From Chimonanthus salicifolius (Eukaryota; Streptophyta; Magnoliopsida; Laurales; Calycanthaceae), in assembly GCA_013350335.1 (NCBI GenBank), contig CM023540.1, positions 47,227,222-47,291,221 on the forward strand: a stretch of DNA of 64,000 bases, written 5' to 3'. Every line of letters begins with the position of its first letter. Position 1 is the first letter of the stretch. The translations under genes and the position numbers were made by a program. Below, piece after piece: positions 44,082 to 56,406 of this stretch. Below the pieces are notes generated by a model. It saw nothing but the letters and a program-made list of their open reading frames with translations, did no database searches and was not told the DNA's origin.

Positions 44082-44510
44082 CTTGGAATCATATATAGTT
44101 TGGACTAAGTTGACATGTCATGTTAAAGACCCAACTCCTTTAAAAATTCTAAGATCTCCCTCTACACTTCAAATGTGGGACTTGTTCGCAGCCCAACAAA
44201 ATATAGCCTCGAAGAAGAATAAGAGAGAGTTAGTCGTTATCTTCATTCTCATATTGGCTCTCTTAAACTCTTTTCTAACAAAAAGCTTCGATGACCTAGG
44301 AAGGTGAACAAAAGCCATCAGTATTAGATGTTTGGTGAAGTATTTATTCTTCCTACATCGAGGTTAACATCATGATCACTTGTGAGAGGGTATATTGACC
44401 CATTGCTGCTCTACCCATCTCTCCTTGGGCTCATACATTTTCGGGTGGAATATGGAAAAGGAGTTTACTGATTATTTAGGAACAAACTTTTGACTTGAAG
44501 AAACGGATAT

Positions 44511-47365
44511 TGTTGATTGAGGAGAAGAAATAGCAATTGAGTTTTTTGAATTAGTCCATTCTGATTTATGGAGTGTTCCACCTGATTCATATGATGGATA
44601 TAAATATTTTGTGTTATTTATTGATGATCGTTTACTTGCTACTTGGTTATACTTGTTCAGATCCAAAACTGAGGTGTTATATGTTTTTAAAGATTTTCAT
44701 AATATGGTAGCCACTCAATTCAATGCCCAAGTTAAGATTGTCAGATGTGATTATGGTACAGAATATACCAATGGCTCTTTCTCATAATATCTTCATAGCA
44801 ATGGCATTATTCATCAAACTAGTTGAGTGAGAACACCTCAACAGAATGGTGTGACAAAGAGAAAAAATCGCTATATCTTAGAAGTTGCTAGAGCTCTTAT
44901 GTTTCAAATGCATGTTCCCAAGAGGTATTGATCCCATGGAGTTTTGGCTGTAATATATTTAATTAATCGCCTTCCAAGTTGAATTCTCAATTTTAAGTCT
45001 ACATTGGAAGTTTTGAAGCAGAGAAAGCTTGATCTATCTCATTTGCGTGTGTTGGTTGTGTTTGCTATGTATATCAACAAGTTATTTATCGTGATAAGTT
45101 GGATGCCCGATCTATCAAGTGTGTATTTTTTGGATATTCTTCCACAAAAAAAAGATACATTTGTTATGACCCGACATCTCATAAGATTCTTATCTCTCGT
45201 GATGTACGTTTTGTTGAATCTGGATTTTATTTCCAAACACAAGGTGATTATGGGAATCAGTCTCTAGGGGAGAACTTGTCTGATTTAGTACCTCTTCCTG
45301 TAACTGATGATGTCCCTGCGAGTCGAAATACTAAGATTATATCTCCAGATAGTCAACCAATGTTTGTAGCAACTAGCCTCTTCTACTGATGCTATATCTC
45401 CAGAAAGTCCTCCAATTTCTACAACAACTGAAATATCGACACCTCCTCTTCCTCTGCGGAGATCGAGTAGAGAGACTCGTCCTCCAAAAAGAATGAAAGA
45501 TTTTTTCACTTACCATGTTTTATCCTATCCAATGGAGGCCTACCTGACATATGACAATGTTACTCAGTCTCATTTGGCTTTCTTGAGTGCAGTGTCTAGC
45601 GAATAAGAGCCAAAGGCCTTTCGAGAAGCTAACTCTATTTGTGTTTGGAAAAATTCCATAAAAGAAGAATTGCAGGCACTTGATAAGAATAAGACTTGGG
45701 ATATTATTAAATTGCATCTAGGAAAGAAAATTGTCGGGTGTCGTTGGATATATAAAATAAAATATAAGAGTGATGGAACAGTAGAACGACATAAAGCGAG
45801 GCATGTTGGTAGATATTTTACCCAAACTTATGGAGAAGATTATAAAGAGACATTTGGGCTAGTTGCAAAGATGAACACTTTTTTAGTGTTATTTTCCTTA
45901 ACAGTGAATTAGGGTTGGGAATTATCTCAGATGAATGTTAAAAATATCTTTCTGCATGGTGATATAGAAGAGAAGATTTATATAAGTGTTCCACCTGATC
46001 ATCCGCAAGAATCTAAAGTTGGCTTTGTGTGCAAATTAAAAAAGGTCATATATTGGCTTAACCAGTCTCCTCGTGCTTGGTATGTTAAGTTCAGTTTTGT
46101 TCTCATGAGTAACGGGCTTAAAAGGAGTGCACCTGATTCTTCTTTGTTTGTCAAGAAAGGTGTGTCTGGTACAATTATTGTTTTAGTTTATGTTGACGAT
46201 ATTGTGATCACTGATGATGATCAAAATGAAATTTCAAAGCTTAAATCTCTGTTGAACGATAAATCTGTTATCAAAGACCTACGCGTGTTAAAATATTTTT
46301 TTGTTTTAGAAGTTGCCTACTAAAAAAGGGCATATTTCTTAATCAACGAAAATATGTGTTGAACCTGTTAAATGATACTGGAAAGTTGGGAGTTAAGCCA
46401 TCAGATACTCCAACTGACAGTGGTGGTAAGCTTGGTGATGATGGTGAGTTATTATTTGATATTAGTCAGTTTCAAAGATTGGTTGGTAGATTGATTTATC
46501 TAACCATTACTAGGCCAGATATTTCATATGCAATCATTCTAGTCAGTAAATTTATTCATGCACCAATAATTACTTGATGAATGCCGTCAACAAAATTTTA
46601 CAGTAGTTGAAGGTTCACCTGGGAGAGGTATATGGATGCGCAGGCATGGACATTGTTCTATTACTACCTACTCTGATGATGATTGGGTAGGGTGCCCAGT
46701 TGATTGAAGATCCACCACATGTTATTGTACCTTTGTTGGAGGTAACTTGGTAACATGGATGAGTAAAAAATAGAGTGTTGTTGCATGATCAAGTGCAGAA
46801 GCAGAGTACCGTGCTATGGCGTCAACAACGAGTGAAATTATTTGGCTTCGAGCTTTAATGTAGAATTTGGATTTTGGTTCGACTCGACCAACACAATTGC
46901 TTTGTGATAATCAGGTTACGATTCACATTGCTTCAAATCCAGTATTTCATGATCGAACTAAACATATTGAGGTGGATTGCCACTTTGTTTGAGAAAGTAT
47001 GCAAGCAAATGTTATTTGTACTCCTTTTGTTAACAGTGATAAATAGTTAGCAAACATTTTCACAAAAAATCTTACAGCAGCCAAATTGCAAGAGATATTG
47101 TCCAAGTTAGGCTCCATTTATATTTTTGCACCAACTTGAGGGGGAGTGTTGATTGAGGAGAAAGAGTTGGAGTGGGGTTGAGACTCCTAATGTAATTAGG
47201 ACTCTATTGTGTTTTCTTTATAAATACACAACTGCTGTAATAAAGATTCATAATAATAAAATCTCTCTTTCTCTCGTATTTTTTTCCTTAAGGGTTTTCC
47301 ACGTAAATCTCTTGTGTTCATATTGTCTATGAGTGGTTATTATTTGTGTGGAATGTATTTCTACA
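44511..47365 (+). mobile_element. internally deleted Copia-type retrotransposon
   Basis: Degenerate pol on the + strand: integrase core (about 44540-44920; HSDLW, then TPQQNGV), then the segment KCVFFGYSSTKKRY. Reverse transcriptase spans about 45650-46330, with YVDDI at 46189-46203. The LTR-proximal RNase H carries SSAEAEYRAM at 46791-46820. Several stops interrupt it, so it is a dead copy. The purine tract TGAGGGGGAG abuts the 3' LTR at 47147. The 5' LTR is reduced to about 20 bases (TGTTGATTGAGGAGAA at 44511), fused directly to integrase; gag, protease and the primer site are gone. GATAT flanks the whole unit at 44506-44510 and 47366-47370. Confidence 0.88.
47147..47365 (+). repeat. 3' LTR of the Copia element (219 bp)
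   Basis: Starts TGTTGATTGAGG after the purine tract and ends TTTCTACA before the GATAT target repeat. A TATAAATA-like box lies near 47218, followed by AATAAAG-type polyadenylation sequence near 47240. Confidence 0.8.
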
Positions 47366-47795
47366 GATATGTTCATCTGGGGTCTTATGATTGCCACCTC
47401 AAAGTTCAACTCCTTCTTCCCCATCATTTTTCTCACGTGTTGAGTGTTTTTTTTTTTTTTTCACTCAAAGATACCTATGAGGAAGTCATCCCCCCGACCC
47501 TCCCTCTTGAATGTTTGAAGTATTGATAATAAGCCTCGAATAATTTCCATGATAATTAGGCATCAAGTATTGTTTCATTTATTTGTGGAATAAAGACCAT
47601 TTATTTCATCCGAGATGAAGATAATTTTTCATTTGTAAGAGAACATAGTACAATATCGATATTGATAGCTATATCTTTTCAAGATCAGAATTGGATATAT
47701 TTTCGAGGAAACAAGTTTCAGAGATAAAGATTTGAAGTTCAGTCTCGACCTTTGAAACATTAGTTCAAGATTTTATGTTCGAGAGTTGTTTTGTT

Positions 47796-48356
47796 TGTTG
47801 AATATATTAGAATTAGGATTCTAGTTTGGATTAATCTCTATTAAGAGATGTATTTGAGTTAAGGTTAGATTAAAAGTGTAATAGCTTTAGGGTCGGCTAG
47901 AGACTATATATAGTTGTGTAATACTCTTTAATGAATACAGTTTTCTCTTTCTAAACATGGTATCAGTCTAATCGATCCTGTGTTTCATCTAGAGAGAAAG
48001 AAAATTCTCGTTCTCTTCTCTCCCTCTGCCACGGAGGACACGCCTCGTAGAGGGAGGTGACACATGAGTTCATCTTAGATCTGAGTCATCATCTGCAGTA
48101 TTCTTGATGGGAGCACTTTGTTCGATCCTGTCTCTTGTTCTCAGATTGTTTGCAACTTTGCATCTCAAGTTCTCTTGATTCGATCCGAGAGGAATACCAT
48201 CCATTCCTTTGCAAGAGGAATCACGTCGGGCAGAGGAAGGGGACATGTAAAGTGAACACGATTGATTCTGCTCTCTGTTTTTGTTTTAGTCTGGCAGTTG
48301 AATATCTGTCAAGTTGTGTAATACTCTTTAATGAATATAGTTTTCCCTTTCTAACA
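47796..48356 (+). mobile_element. short non-autonomous Copia-like element (561 bp)
   Basis: The LTR at 47796-47957 runs from TGTTGAATAT to TTTCTAAACA, followed at once by TGGTATCAGTC, a tRNA-Met-type primer site. The right LTR is shortened: it keeps GTTGAATAT and then AGTTGTGTAATACTCTTTAA to TTTCTAACA at 48356. TTGTT and TTGCT flank it (4 of 5). Internal sequence has no retroviral domains. Confidence 0.8.
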
Positions 48357-48934
48357 TTGCTAACTCAATAAATGTTATAAGAAATTCAAATTTCTATAGA
48401 TTGAGCTGATGCATCAGATTTCTATTGGAAGTTCGTACAAGGTCTATTATTAGATAATCAAAGTTGTGATAAGCACAAAGCATGGTTTGAGAAGTGCTCT
48501 ACTTGAAGCTATCTTTTTACAAAGATCCAATCACAACTTGACATTTGGAAACAAGATTTGATGCTAGCTTTTGAGATTACAGTCTAAGATCGACTAAACT
48601 TCTCTTGAAAAAGCCTCATTAATCTGCAGAAGAAAGGGGGTCCAAAATTTGGAAGGAGGGGAAGTTTCATTTTGGTTTGAGTTTCTATTTCTTGAGAATG
48701 TATTGAGATTTTGAGATTAATTGTAATTCCTGATTTGAAAGATAAACACAATCAAATCAAATTTTTACTCTAAATTGCATTTGATCTTTCTTCTGCATTT
48801 GATTTTCATTTACATGAATAAGAAGACTTCAATCTAAACCTTGCTATCGATGTTCTCGCGGGGTTTACAATGGTGATATTAATAGTCTTACATATATGAT
48901 TAACAAAAAGTCATTATAGTTGGATTAAGTAATA
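48357..48934. other. sequence without recognisable feature
   Basis: AT-rich with scattered short ORFs, none recognisable. Confidence 0.55.
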
Positions 48935-49134
48935 CTCCCTCTATCCCATTTTAGTTGTCTCATTTGAAATAATTTTATTTTTTTAAAAAACTCTCTATAT
49001 AAAGCTAGCACTCCATGTGATTTCATCTATTTTCAACACACTTTATACTACTATACTAGTCTAATATACATGAGACAACTATTTTGGAACAATTTTAAAA
49101 TCCATATAGAATAACTAATTTGAGACAGAGGGAG
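48935..49134. mobile_element. Stowaway-type MITE (200 bp)
   Basis: Starts CTCCCTCTATCCCATTTTAG and ends TTTGAGACAGAGGGAG, flanked by TA at 48933-48934 and 49135-49136. It is in the opposite orientation to, and related to, the copy at 40279-40469. Confidence 0.92.
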
Positions 49135-49818
49135 TATATGTTTTTAAAGCCCATACACATTTAAGATTAGAAGTAATTTAAAAGAATCATATTTAGGAAG
49201 TTTAGGACATGGTTTGATTTATCCATAATCATATTAATTTTTGGTGAATTACAAATGTGAATGTAAACTTTTACAAGAGGCCAATCACCATTACCATTAA
49301 TGGGCCTCAATGCTTTATATTCAGGGAAGTGTTTGTAATTATTAATTAGATTGTAAGGAAGGTCTTGATTAACCTTGAAGTTAAAAAAAAAACCCCACGC
49401 ACCTAAAAATTAAATTGACATTTCCAACATTTTTAATAATTAGTTTGTGATTGAAAATTTGACTCATTCAGTAAATCTAAACTTAGTTGGCTCAAGTAGA
49501 GAGAAGGAAATGTATGAAATGATTTTCAATTTGCTTAATTCAATATTTATTGGCCTGGGTAAGTCATACTTAAAAAACTATTTTATGAAAGAACATTTTT
49601 TTTTAAAAAAATTTAGCAATTAAAGATTAAGATAAACAAGTAATACAAATAATTAAGAGGTAATAATATTTAAATTAAAACCTCTAAATAAAGGCATGAG
49701 GTTAGTTACAAATTTCAGTTAAAGTAGAAAATTTTACAAGTATAACCATAATTTAATTAATTCTTTTGTTAAAATTTGATAAATATTAGTTAATGCAGTT
49801 TAAAAAAAAAATACTAAT

Positions 49819-50293
49819 TCGTGTAGCGCTACTTTCACTCTGTTCTCTTGTCAGCATGTCCCCTGCGGTTGTTTGAGGCAGAGTATTGCTGTGGACCGGA
49901 TCCTTTTTCTTGATTATCTAACTCTTTCAGTTGTGTCTACACCTTCCACATGCCATTGGCAGCTCAGAACCCAGGCTCGTGCGGTTGATGACCTCCTTAA
50001 TTGCATGAATGTCAATCGCGTATATATTGCTAAACTAAAGAATCTTATTTTTTGAGTCTTAAAGATTGGACTAACAACTTAAGCTATTCCGTACTATCTA
50101 AATTTGGTACATAAGTTTTCAGTGATCTTTAAATTTTGTTTTGGAATTTTTCCTTTTTTGCTTTGTTTGGGACTCCTCGCCCATGTGGGTTTTTTTATTT
50201 TGTTCTCTGCTCATGCTTGAGCTATTTTATATACTTTTAAGAATTTTTTCCCTCTTTGAATGAATTTTACCCTACATTTAAAAAAAAAAAAAC
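49819..50293 (+). mobile_element. poly(A)-tailed retro-insert of uncertain source
   Basis: The insert ends in an A-run at about 50280-50292. An A-run plus (T/C)ACTAAT is present on both sides (49813-49818 and 50294-50299), consistent with a target-site duplication. Base composition is richer in GC than its flanks. The region before the tail resembles a LINE 3' UTR (TTGAATGAATTTTACCC...A(n)), but I recognise no coding domain. A retrocopied transcript end is an alternative. Confidence 0.5.
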
Positions 50294-50877
50294 ACTAATA
50301 CTTTTTATATTTATATATTTATGAATTTTGGGTGAATTTTAGGTCATGGTCGACTTTTAGAAGAGTTTAATTCGGGTAACGTTGTCACCGGTCCACCCGA
50401 CCCACTCCTGCCTTTTTGTCAGCCCTCTTCCGCACGCTTGGGCCCTACTTCAGTGAGAGAGAAAGAGACAGTGGAAAGGGCAAAAGCAGACCACTATTTC
50501 AGTAGTCCGCGGGACTAGTATAAACTGTAGTAAAGCAATTTAGGAGCATAAAAGAGCCACCAAGTGACCAAACCATTGGGCTTCAACCACAGTAAGCCTA
50601 AGTGATGAAATTGACTTAAAAAATACAAAAGCTCTAATTCCTTAAGCAAGAGCTCCCTCTAAATGATTGTTAACCCATATAATTGGATTTAATTTAAGGA
50701 AGATCCTAGAAGAATTTAAATTTTAAAAATCAATAGTGTATAATCATTGAAATTTAAAAGTCTAAACGACTTATGTGAATAATTAATGATGAAACTTTAC
50801 AAACTTCATATCTACATTATTATTTGTGAAACACGCGTAATATGTGGAGCCCATGATCCATTGATGATAATTCTTGT

Positions 50878-51022
50878 CAGGGGTCTAAATATCAACCGAT
50901 ATGATTTGAATCGGGCAATATTCGACCGTATTATACGGCCGATATCGACCGTTTTTATTAAAAGAGAGAGAGAGAGAAATATCGACTAATATATTGGTCG
51001 CTACCGAATTTTTGAACCCCTG
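50878..51022. mobile_element. hAT-like MITE, TATCGGCCGATA family
   Basis: Starts CAGGGGTCTAAATATC and ends GAATTTTTGAACCCCTG. ATTCTTGT (50870-50877) and ATTCTCAT (51023-51030) match at 6 of 8. Internal ACGGCCGATATCGACCG is followed by a GAGAGA tract. Confidence 0.8.
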
Positions 51023-51982
51023 ATTCTCATTAAAGAGTTTCAGTAAAAATGTCTTGTCTGGTCTATCTAAAGAGAGTTTAGTATCCTATAAATTAAAAGA
51101 AATTATTTTATTGGATATATATAACAATTTATCTTGAATTAAATAAAAATAGATACCTTCATATAATCTCTTTACTAATCGGGCCAAATGTATGCACTTC
51201 GCACAATTAACACTGTTAAAAAATTAACAGTAGATTATTTTTCTCCATCTTACGAACTTTTGTACATTTTATTTTTGGATACTAACATAGAAGAGGTAGA
51301 GGAAATCTTTCAACCTCAGCATATTCAATTATACAATCTATTTCTCTATTATATTAGTATTTTTTGCATAAATTTTTCTTATTTTAGATAATATCATGAT
51401 AGGTGTGGTACAAATCTTTTCAACTTACCAAATCTAATTTTAATATTATATTTTTCTACATTTTAGTATTTTTTTCATAATTTTTTCGTATTTTTTCTAT
51501 TATTAATATGATAAAGATGGTTAAATCTTCCAAACTCTTCAAGTAAATTTAAAATTTTTGTTCTTATTTTTAGCCATATTCTGTGACGAATTTTATCTAT
51601 TACTTTACTTGCTCACATAGACCTTGGTTGACCCATCAAAATAATGAATTCACAATGTTTTGGGTTCAAAATGCGATCTAGCATACAATGGATCACGATT
51701 TTTAGCTAACAAATCATGATTGAAACCATTATGAAATGCGAACCAAAGCAATTATAGATCGTGAACCAAGTCAATGTAGATTATGAAACGTAGAATGATC
51801 TAATAGTTTGGCTTGCATCAATATAGATTGAGTGACCTATGCCGGTGTTTTATACCATGCTATCCCAAGAAGAGACTTCTTTACATCATACAAGGCGGGT
51901 GACTTTGGTGTTGTGGAGATGGGTAATAATGAAACTTATTGTGGGTATAGGTAATGTACACATATAAACCAACGTTGGCTGT
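51023..51982. other. sequence without recognisable feature
   Basis: AT-rich, with a local direct repeat of TTTTAGTATTTTT(T/G)(C/G)ATAA-type words at about 51350-51490. No gene seen. Confidence 0.5.
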
Positions 51983-52238
51983 TGTGACACCCTCTGCCCA
52001 GTTGGGTTGAGGAGCACACCACCGATATGGGGGGGAGTCCCACATCGGTAGTGAAGGATGAAATGTTGGAGTTTATTTGAGGCCATCCCATGTACTCTTG
52101 TGTGACGCATTTTGGGCTGGGCAATGTGGGTCCTGGTCCAAAGGAAAAACCGTGCGGACTCGCTTGTGTGTAAGGCTCAAAGCGGACAATTTCACACTGA
52201 GTCAAGTCCTAAACCCTGTGTTCGGTCGGGTTATTACA
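51983..52238 (+). mobile_element. solo LTR of a TRIM-type element
   Basis: Runs from TGTGACACCC to GGTTATTACA (256 bp), with identical pentamers GCTGT at 51978-51982 and 52239-52243. It contains AACCGTGCGGAC and CAAAGCGGACAAT, motifs shared with the TRIM LTRs at 15778, 16278, 61168 and 61725. A solo LTR is the usual product of LTR-LTR recombination. Confidence 0.88.
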
Positions 52239-52849
52239 GCTGTATATTAGTTCTCAAAGATGTGAGATATGTTCCAGATCTTTGTCTGAACCTGCAATCT
52301 GAATTGTAGATAGCAAGCAAAATAGGTAACCTATGTTACCTAAGTGTGTTTGTTAACTAGGAGAGTCTGATATTGGAGATTCTAAATTTTGGAGATTAGG
52401 ATAAACTTTACTCATTTAAATCTTGTTGTTTGGTTATTAGTGTAGGATGAGAAATTATTTTTTAGGGTTTTAATTAGATGTTTAGACTTATGAGATGGAG
52501 ATCCACGTTACAGGTATGGTCATACCTCAAAATTTCCTATTTTTCTATATATTTACTTTTAATTTATTATCTACTAGACGCTTAGAATTGAAATATCTAT
52601 TTTTTTTAAGATTGAAAATTCTAAACGTTGAACATTAAGAGCAATCATCACACACATTATTTATGGATTAGTACAGATGGTAGATATGTTTCATTCTCTG
52701 AAGGATGTATATCCCCAATGGCCCCAACTGAAATGATATGTTCCATTTCAAATGTTCTTACTCATAAGTCGAAGCTATAAAAAATATTTTTTTTCCAGAT
52801 AAAGTGTGCAGTATAAATAAATTAATTGAGAAGAATTGGTTCCTCTAGG

Positions 52850-53250
52850 GTTGTACGGCTGTAAGTAGGGCTGAAATCGGGTTAGATTTCTTAATACCAA
52901 GCCGAATTTTCTACAGAGATCTCGGCGGATTTTTCTCTCTCTCTTCAAAATAGTTTTTTATGGAAATCTCGATGACTTCTGTTTTGAGAGAAATCATTTA
53001 AAAAAATAAAAAGGGTGTTTAAAAAAAAAATTAAAAGATATAAATATCGGCTGAGATATTGACCGGGCCCACAACCTATATTTATTTATTTAAAAAAAAA
53101 ATCAGCTGATTTTTTTTTTTTTTAATTTGGCCGATACGTACACCCTTGCTTAATACCCAACCCGACCTGAGTCAATATTTATGGAACTCAACCCGACCCG
53201 ATCTGACCCAAATTCTAACCTGACTCAATCTGAGTTCTGATATTTGTGAC
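52850..53250. repeat. older GGGTT/AACCC-rich repeat, host of a MITE insertion
   Basis: GGGCTGAAATCGGGTTAG on the left and CAACCCGACC, CAACCCGACCCG, TGACCCAAATTCTAACC on the right belong together once the MITE at 52898-53148 is removed. A similar GGGTCGG...CCGACCC composition appears at 59412-59870. Confidence 0.5.
52898..53148. mobile_element. hAT-like MITE with perfect 8-bp TSD, TATCGGCCGATA family
   Basis: Starts CAAGCCGAATTTTC and ends GATACGTACACCCTTG. CTTAATAC is duplicated exactly at 52890-52897 and 53149-53156. The internal TAAATATCGGCTGAGATATT and following GGGCCCAC match the 376-bp copy at 26830, so these two are a long subfamily. Confidence 0.85.
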
Positions 53251-53902
53251 ATTGGTTGAGAGAAATAGATGTTCGGTGATTTTTTTTAAGTTCCCCCGAG
53301 TTTAAGTAGCACACAAGCTCTTTAAAAAAAAAAAAAGTTTCACAATTGAATCTCCATAAAAGCATAAAATAGTTTCACAACCAAGAAGGCATACAAGTGT
53401 TTCACTACTGATTCTCCATTAAGGCATGCAAGAATTTCACAAATTAATCCTCTATGAAGGCATGGAAATACATATACAATTCATATCCTAATGTACACAA
53501 AGAGTGATCAAGGTGTGACCATGTGTGCGCCACATAATTGGATTACATAGCAAATTCTTTTCATCAAAGGATGTCATTAAAACCCCAAAAAATTGTGCAC
53601 CTAATTTCCTATAAATTATGTCCCCACTCACATCATCTAACTTTAAGAATAATAGAAACAATTTAAAGCTTTCATAGTCAATCAATGTTGTAAATTAGTT
53701 GATTCATATATCATTAAATACCATGATACCATTGATCTAGATGGCCACAATCATAATTCTCCACTTGGCCAATAGTTCAATGGTTTGTTTTAATTTGAAA
53801 ATAAAGTTTTTAAAACTTTGATTAAATTGGATCTTGATAATACATAGATCACAAAGAAAGAGAGGTGAGCAATTATGCCCTTAGCACTTCTTATATTCAA
53901 GG
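53157..53902. other. sequence without recognisable gene
   Basis: Contains repeated words CAC(A)A(A/C)(C/T)(T/C)GAATC...GGCATGCAAGA and TTTCACAA at 53339-53440, with related words again at 56262-56340. No protein similarity. Confidence 0.5.
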
Positions 53903-54085
53903 GAGTAAATATTGGCCGTTACGTATTGTATCGGTTGATATATATCGATTTTTTAAAATCTTTTATATATCGGCCGATATCCGATATATATCGCTGATAT
54001 CGGCCGATATTGGTGGGTTTTGTAAAAAAAAAAAATAGGAGAGAGAAATATATCGGCCGAGATTTCTACCCCTACCAGTTATGCT
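53903..54085. mobile_element. hAT-like MITE, TATCGGCCGATA family
   Basis: Internal match to the 42256 copy: GATATCGGCCGATATTGGTG, GGGTTTTGTAAAAAAA and GAGAGAAATATATCGGCC. Ends are CAAGGGAGTAAATATTGG and GAGATTTCTACCCCTA, degenerate relative to the family. No clean octamer duplication. Confidence 0.72.
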
Positions 54086-55803
54086 CAATATAGACTTCTT
54101 AATCGGCCGTTGGACAAGCTAGATGATTTCCACATCAAAGTATAAGTCAATAATTCATTGAGATAAACAGATTGAACATGGCTATATATAAGTCAATCAA
54201 GACAATAAATAATTAATGGCTCTAACAATTGATGGATCTCAAATTGATTTGGAGGACATAGACCATTGTGGAGAATATTACCTTTAACAATTGATGAATC
54301 TTCTAGATTATAATTCTCCAATTTTTTTTTTTATAACTTAAGGGAAACCTCATGCCTACCCCAGCAGTCTGTTATTAAGTTGTCAGGGTAATCTTACGCC
54401 TAGCTCTCTTAAAAACTCTTAGAAGAGATGTCTCACACCCACACAGGATGTCTCCAATTAACATCGTTGAGGCTACAATTCTCCGTTGAAAACCATTTCA
54501 TGATAGTATCTAAATATGCCTTTTGACAGAGCATAACTAGTCTCAAGCTCATGTTTCTATGAACTTTAATATCCAAGACAAATGAAGCATTACTAAGATT
54601 TTTATGTCCGAATTTTCTCTCAAAAACCATTGTGCTTCATGAAAACAATGAAGTTTATCTTCTACCAATAAGATATTATTAACTTAAACACATTAAGATT
54701 ATATGACCTTTATTGACCTTATGGTATACACGGGTTTCAAATATTCTCCTTAAAGCCAAAACAAGTGACTATTGCTTGTATGAACCCAAAAATGGACTTT
54801 TGTAATCAACAAATGGACTTATGTAGTCAACAAGCATTAGATTCTTGTACATATATACTTCCTCCTTAAGAATTTCATCCGGAAAAGATCATTTTTCATA
54901 TTCATTTGAAATAGCTTAAAATGCAACTAGAGCCATCAAAATGCAGAGTGAATCCTTTCTTGCAACAAGAAAAACTCTTTCATTATAGCAACTACTTCGG
55001 CGGGGTGATATCCCCTACCCTAAAGGCACACCAGGTTAGCATACGGGGATTCGAACTGGTCACGTCTCTCTTCCTAAGGCGGGATGCAAGCAGCTGAACT
55101 ACACTCGTGTGGTACATGTCAATTTCTCCTTTGTCATTTCTTTTAATTTTATAAACTCATTTGCAACCAATAAGATTTTGGCCTTTACGAGAATCTACCA
55201 ACGACCATACTTCATTTTTTTTTTCATGAATTGAGCTTTTCTTTTTTCATTGATTCTATCCAAAAAAATGATCTCGAATCATTGATGGCCTCTGCAATTT
55301 TCTTGGTTTATGTTCTACTATAGGAAAGGGCTTAAATATTCCAAGAAGGTAAGTCACATAGTATTGAGTTTGAAAGATCACTTTGACTCATCATACTCCT
55401 CACCATATCCATTAAGTGTATGAGTTGTGCGACATGCATTCTTAATTTAATGTTAAAAGTAGTAAAATTCGTATAAGAAGATCTCAAATCAAGTTTTATA
55501 GTTTATCTATAAGAAATCCAATAGCAATTGACTTATCGCCTAAGGTAGCTATAATAGTGTTAGAAGAAAAGGTAAAAGAGTAACCACAAGCATCTAATTT
55601 TGAGATGGAAAGTGAATTGTGCCTAATAAATTGAAGTATAGCCCTTCAGATTTTATTATACAAAAACCCACTTAGATTTTCACTTCTAGTTTGATTGAAT
55701 CAACTGAGATTAAGATGTTAGAAAAAAAAAAAAAAGATGTTGGGTGATTTCTCATGTGACCAATCCTCTCTTTTATACATACTTTAAGCTACATCGATTC
55801 AAA
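54086..55803. other. sequence with one SINE relic, otherwise unassigned
   Basis: AT-rich. A SINE relic is at 54990-55112. A T-run at 54327-54340 followed by AACTTAAGGGAAACCTCATG could be the reversed tail of another short retroposon, but this is not certain. Confidence 0.5.
54990..55112 (-). mobile_element. tRNA-derived SINE relic, related to 7004-7183
   Basis: Minus strand: GTGTAGTTCAGCTGCTTGCA as the A-box region, then GACCAGTTCGAATCCCC as B box. The order and spacing match GGTAACTCAACTAGTTAC and AGCCAGTTCGAGTCCC of the intact copy. The A-rich tail is not preserved and no target duplication was found. The anticodon-like region does not fold as a functional tRNA that I can see. Confidence 0.65.
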
Positions 55804-56218
55804 TGTTGGGTATGACTCGATTTGGAGCATAGTTGGATTAGGAGTCCTAATTCGTTTTGAGTTCTCTCATTTTCCTACTTCTCTTATCTTTTGTATTTTC
55901 GTATGGGATTAGTTTTGTAACAACTGACTAGGACTGTCGGTTTGGAAAACCTTGTTCTATTAAGAAACCTTCTTTGTTTGTGTCTATAAAGATAGATAGA
56001 GTCTCTTTCATTAGAGTAGAGCCCATCCGTGAGTTAGTGAGAGAGAAATTCGTGAGAGAGAGAAATTGTAAACCCCTTTTGCATTAGTAAAATTTGATTT
56101 GGTTTGGTAGAGTAGACTCTTGGCTGAACCATATAAAATTCGTGTGTTTGTGTGGATTGATTATTTGATTCGTTTTGTTTTGGCTTCCTCTAGTTAATTA
56201 GGGATTACAATCCCAACA
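55804..56218 (+). mobile_element. solo LTR (415 bp) with intact TSD
   Basis: Runs from TGTTGGGTATGACTCG to ACAATCCCAACA. TGTTGGG and CCCAACA are terminal inverted repeats, and TCAAA flanks both sides (55799-55803 and 56219-56223). A TATAAAG box is near 55985. Not obviously related to the Copia LTRs at 47147 or 47796. Confidence 0.9.
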
Positions 56219-56406
56219 TCAAAGTGTGTCAATGTTGCATGTAAACTTTTAAATAAAAGAGTTTCACAAATGAATCTTCATAAAATATGTAAGAATGTCA
56301 CAACCATGAAGGCATGCAAGAGTTTCACAAATTAATCACCAGTGTAGATCAGTTGATCCATATATCTATAAATACCATGATAAATTGGATTTAAATTTTT
56401 TACCAA

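Noticed and set aside
49873..50055. 60-residue open frame in the retro-insert
   Set aside because: No similarity that I recognise and no supporting splice or start context.
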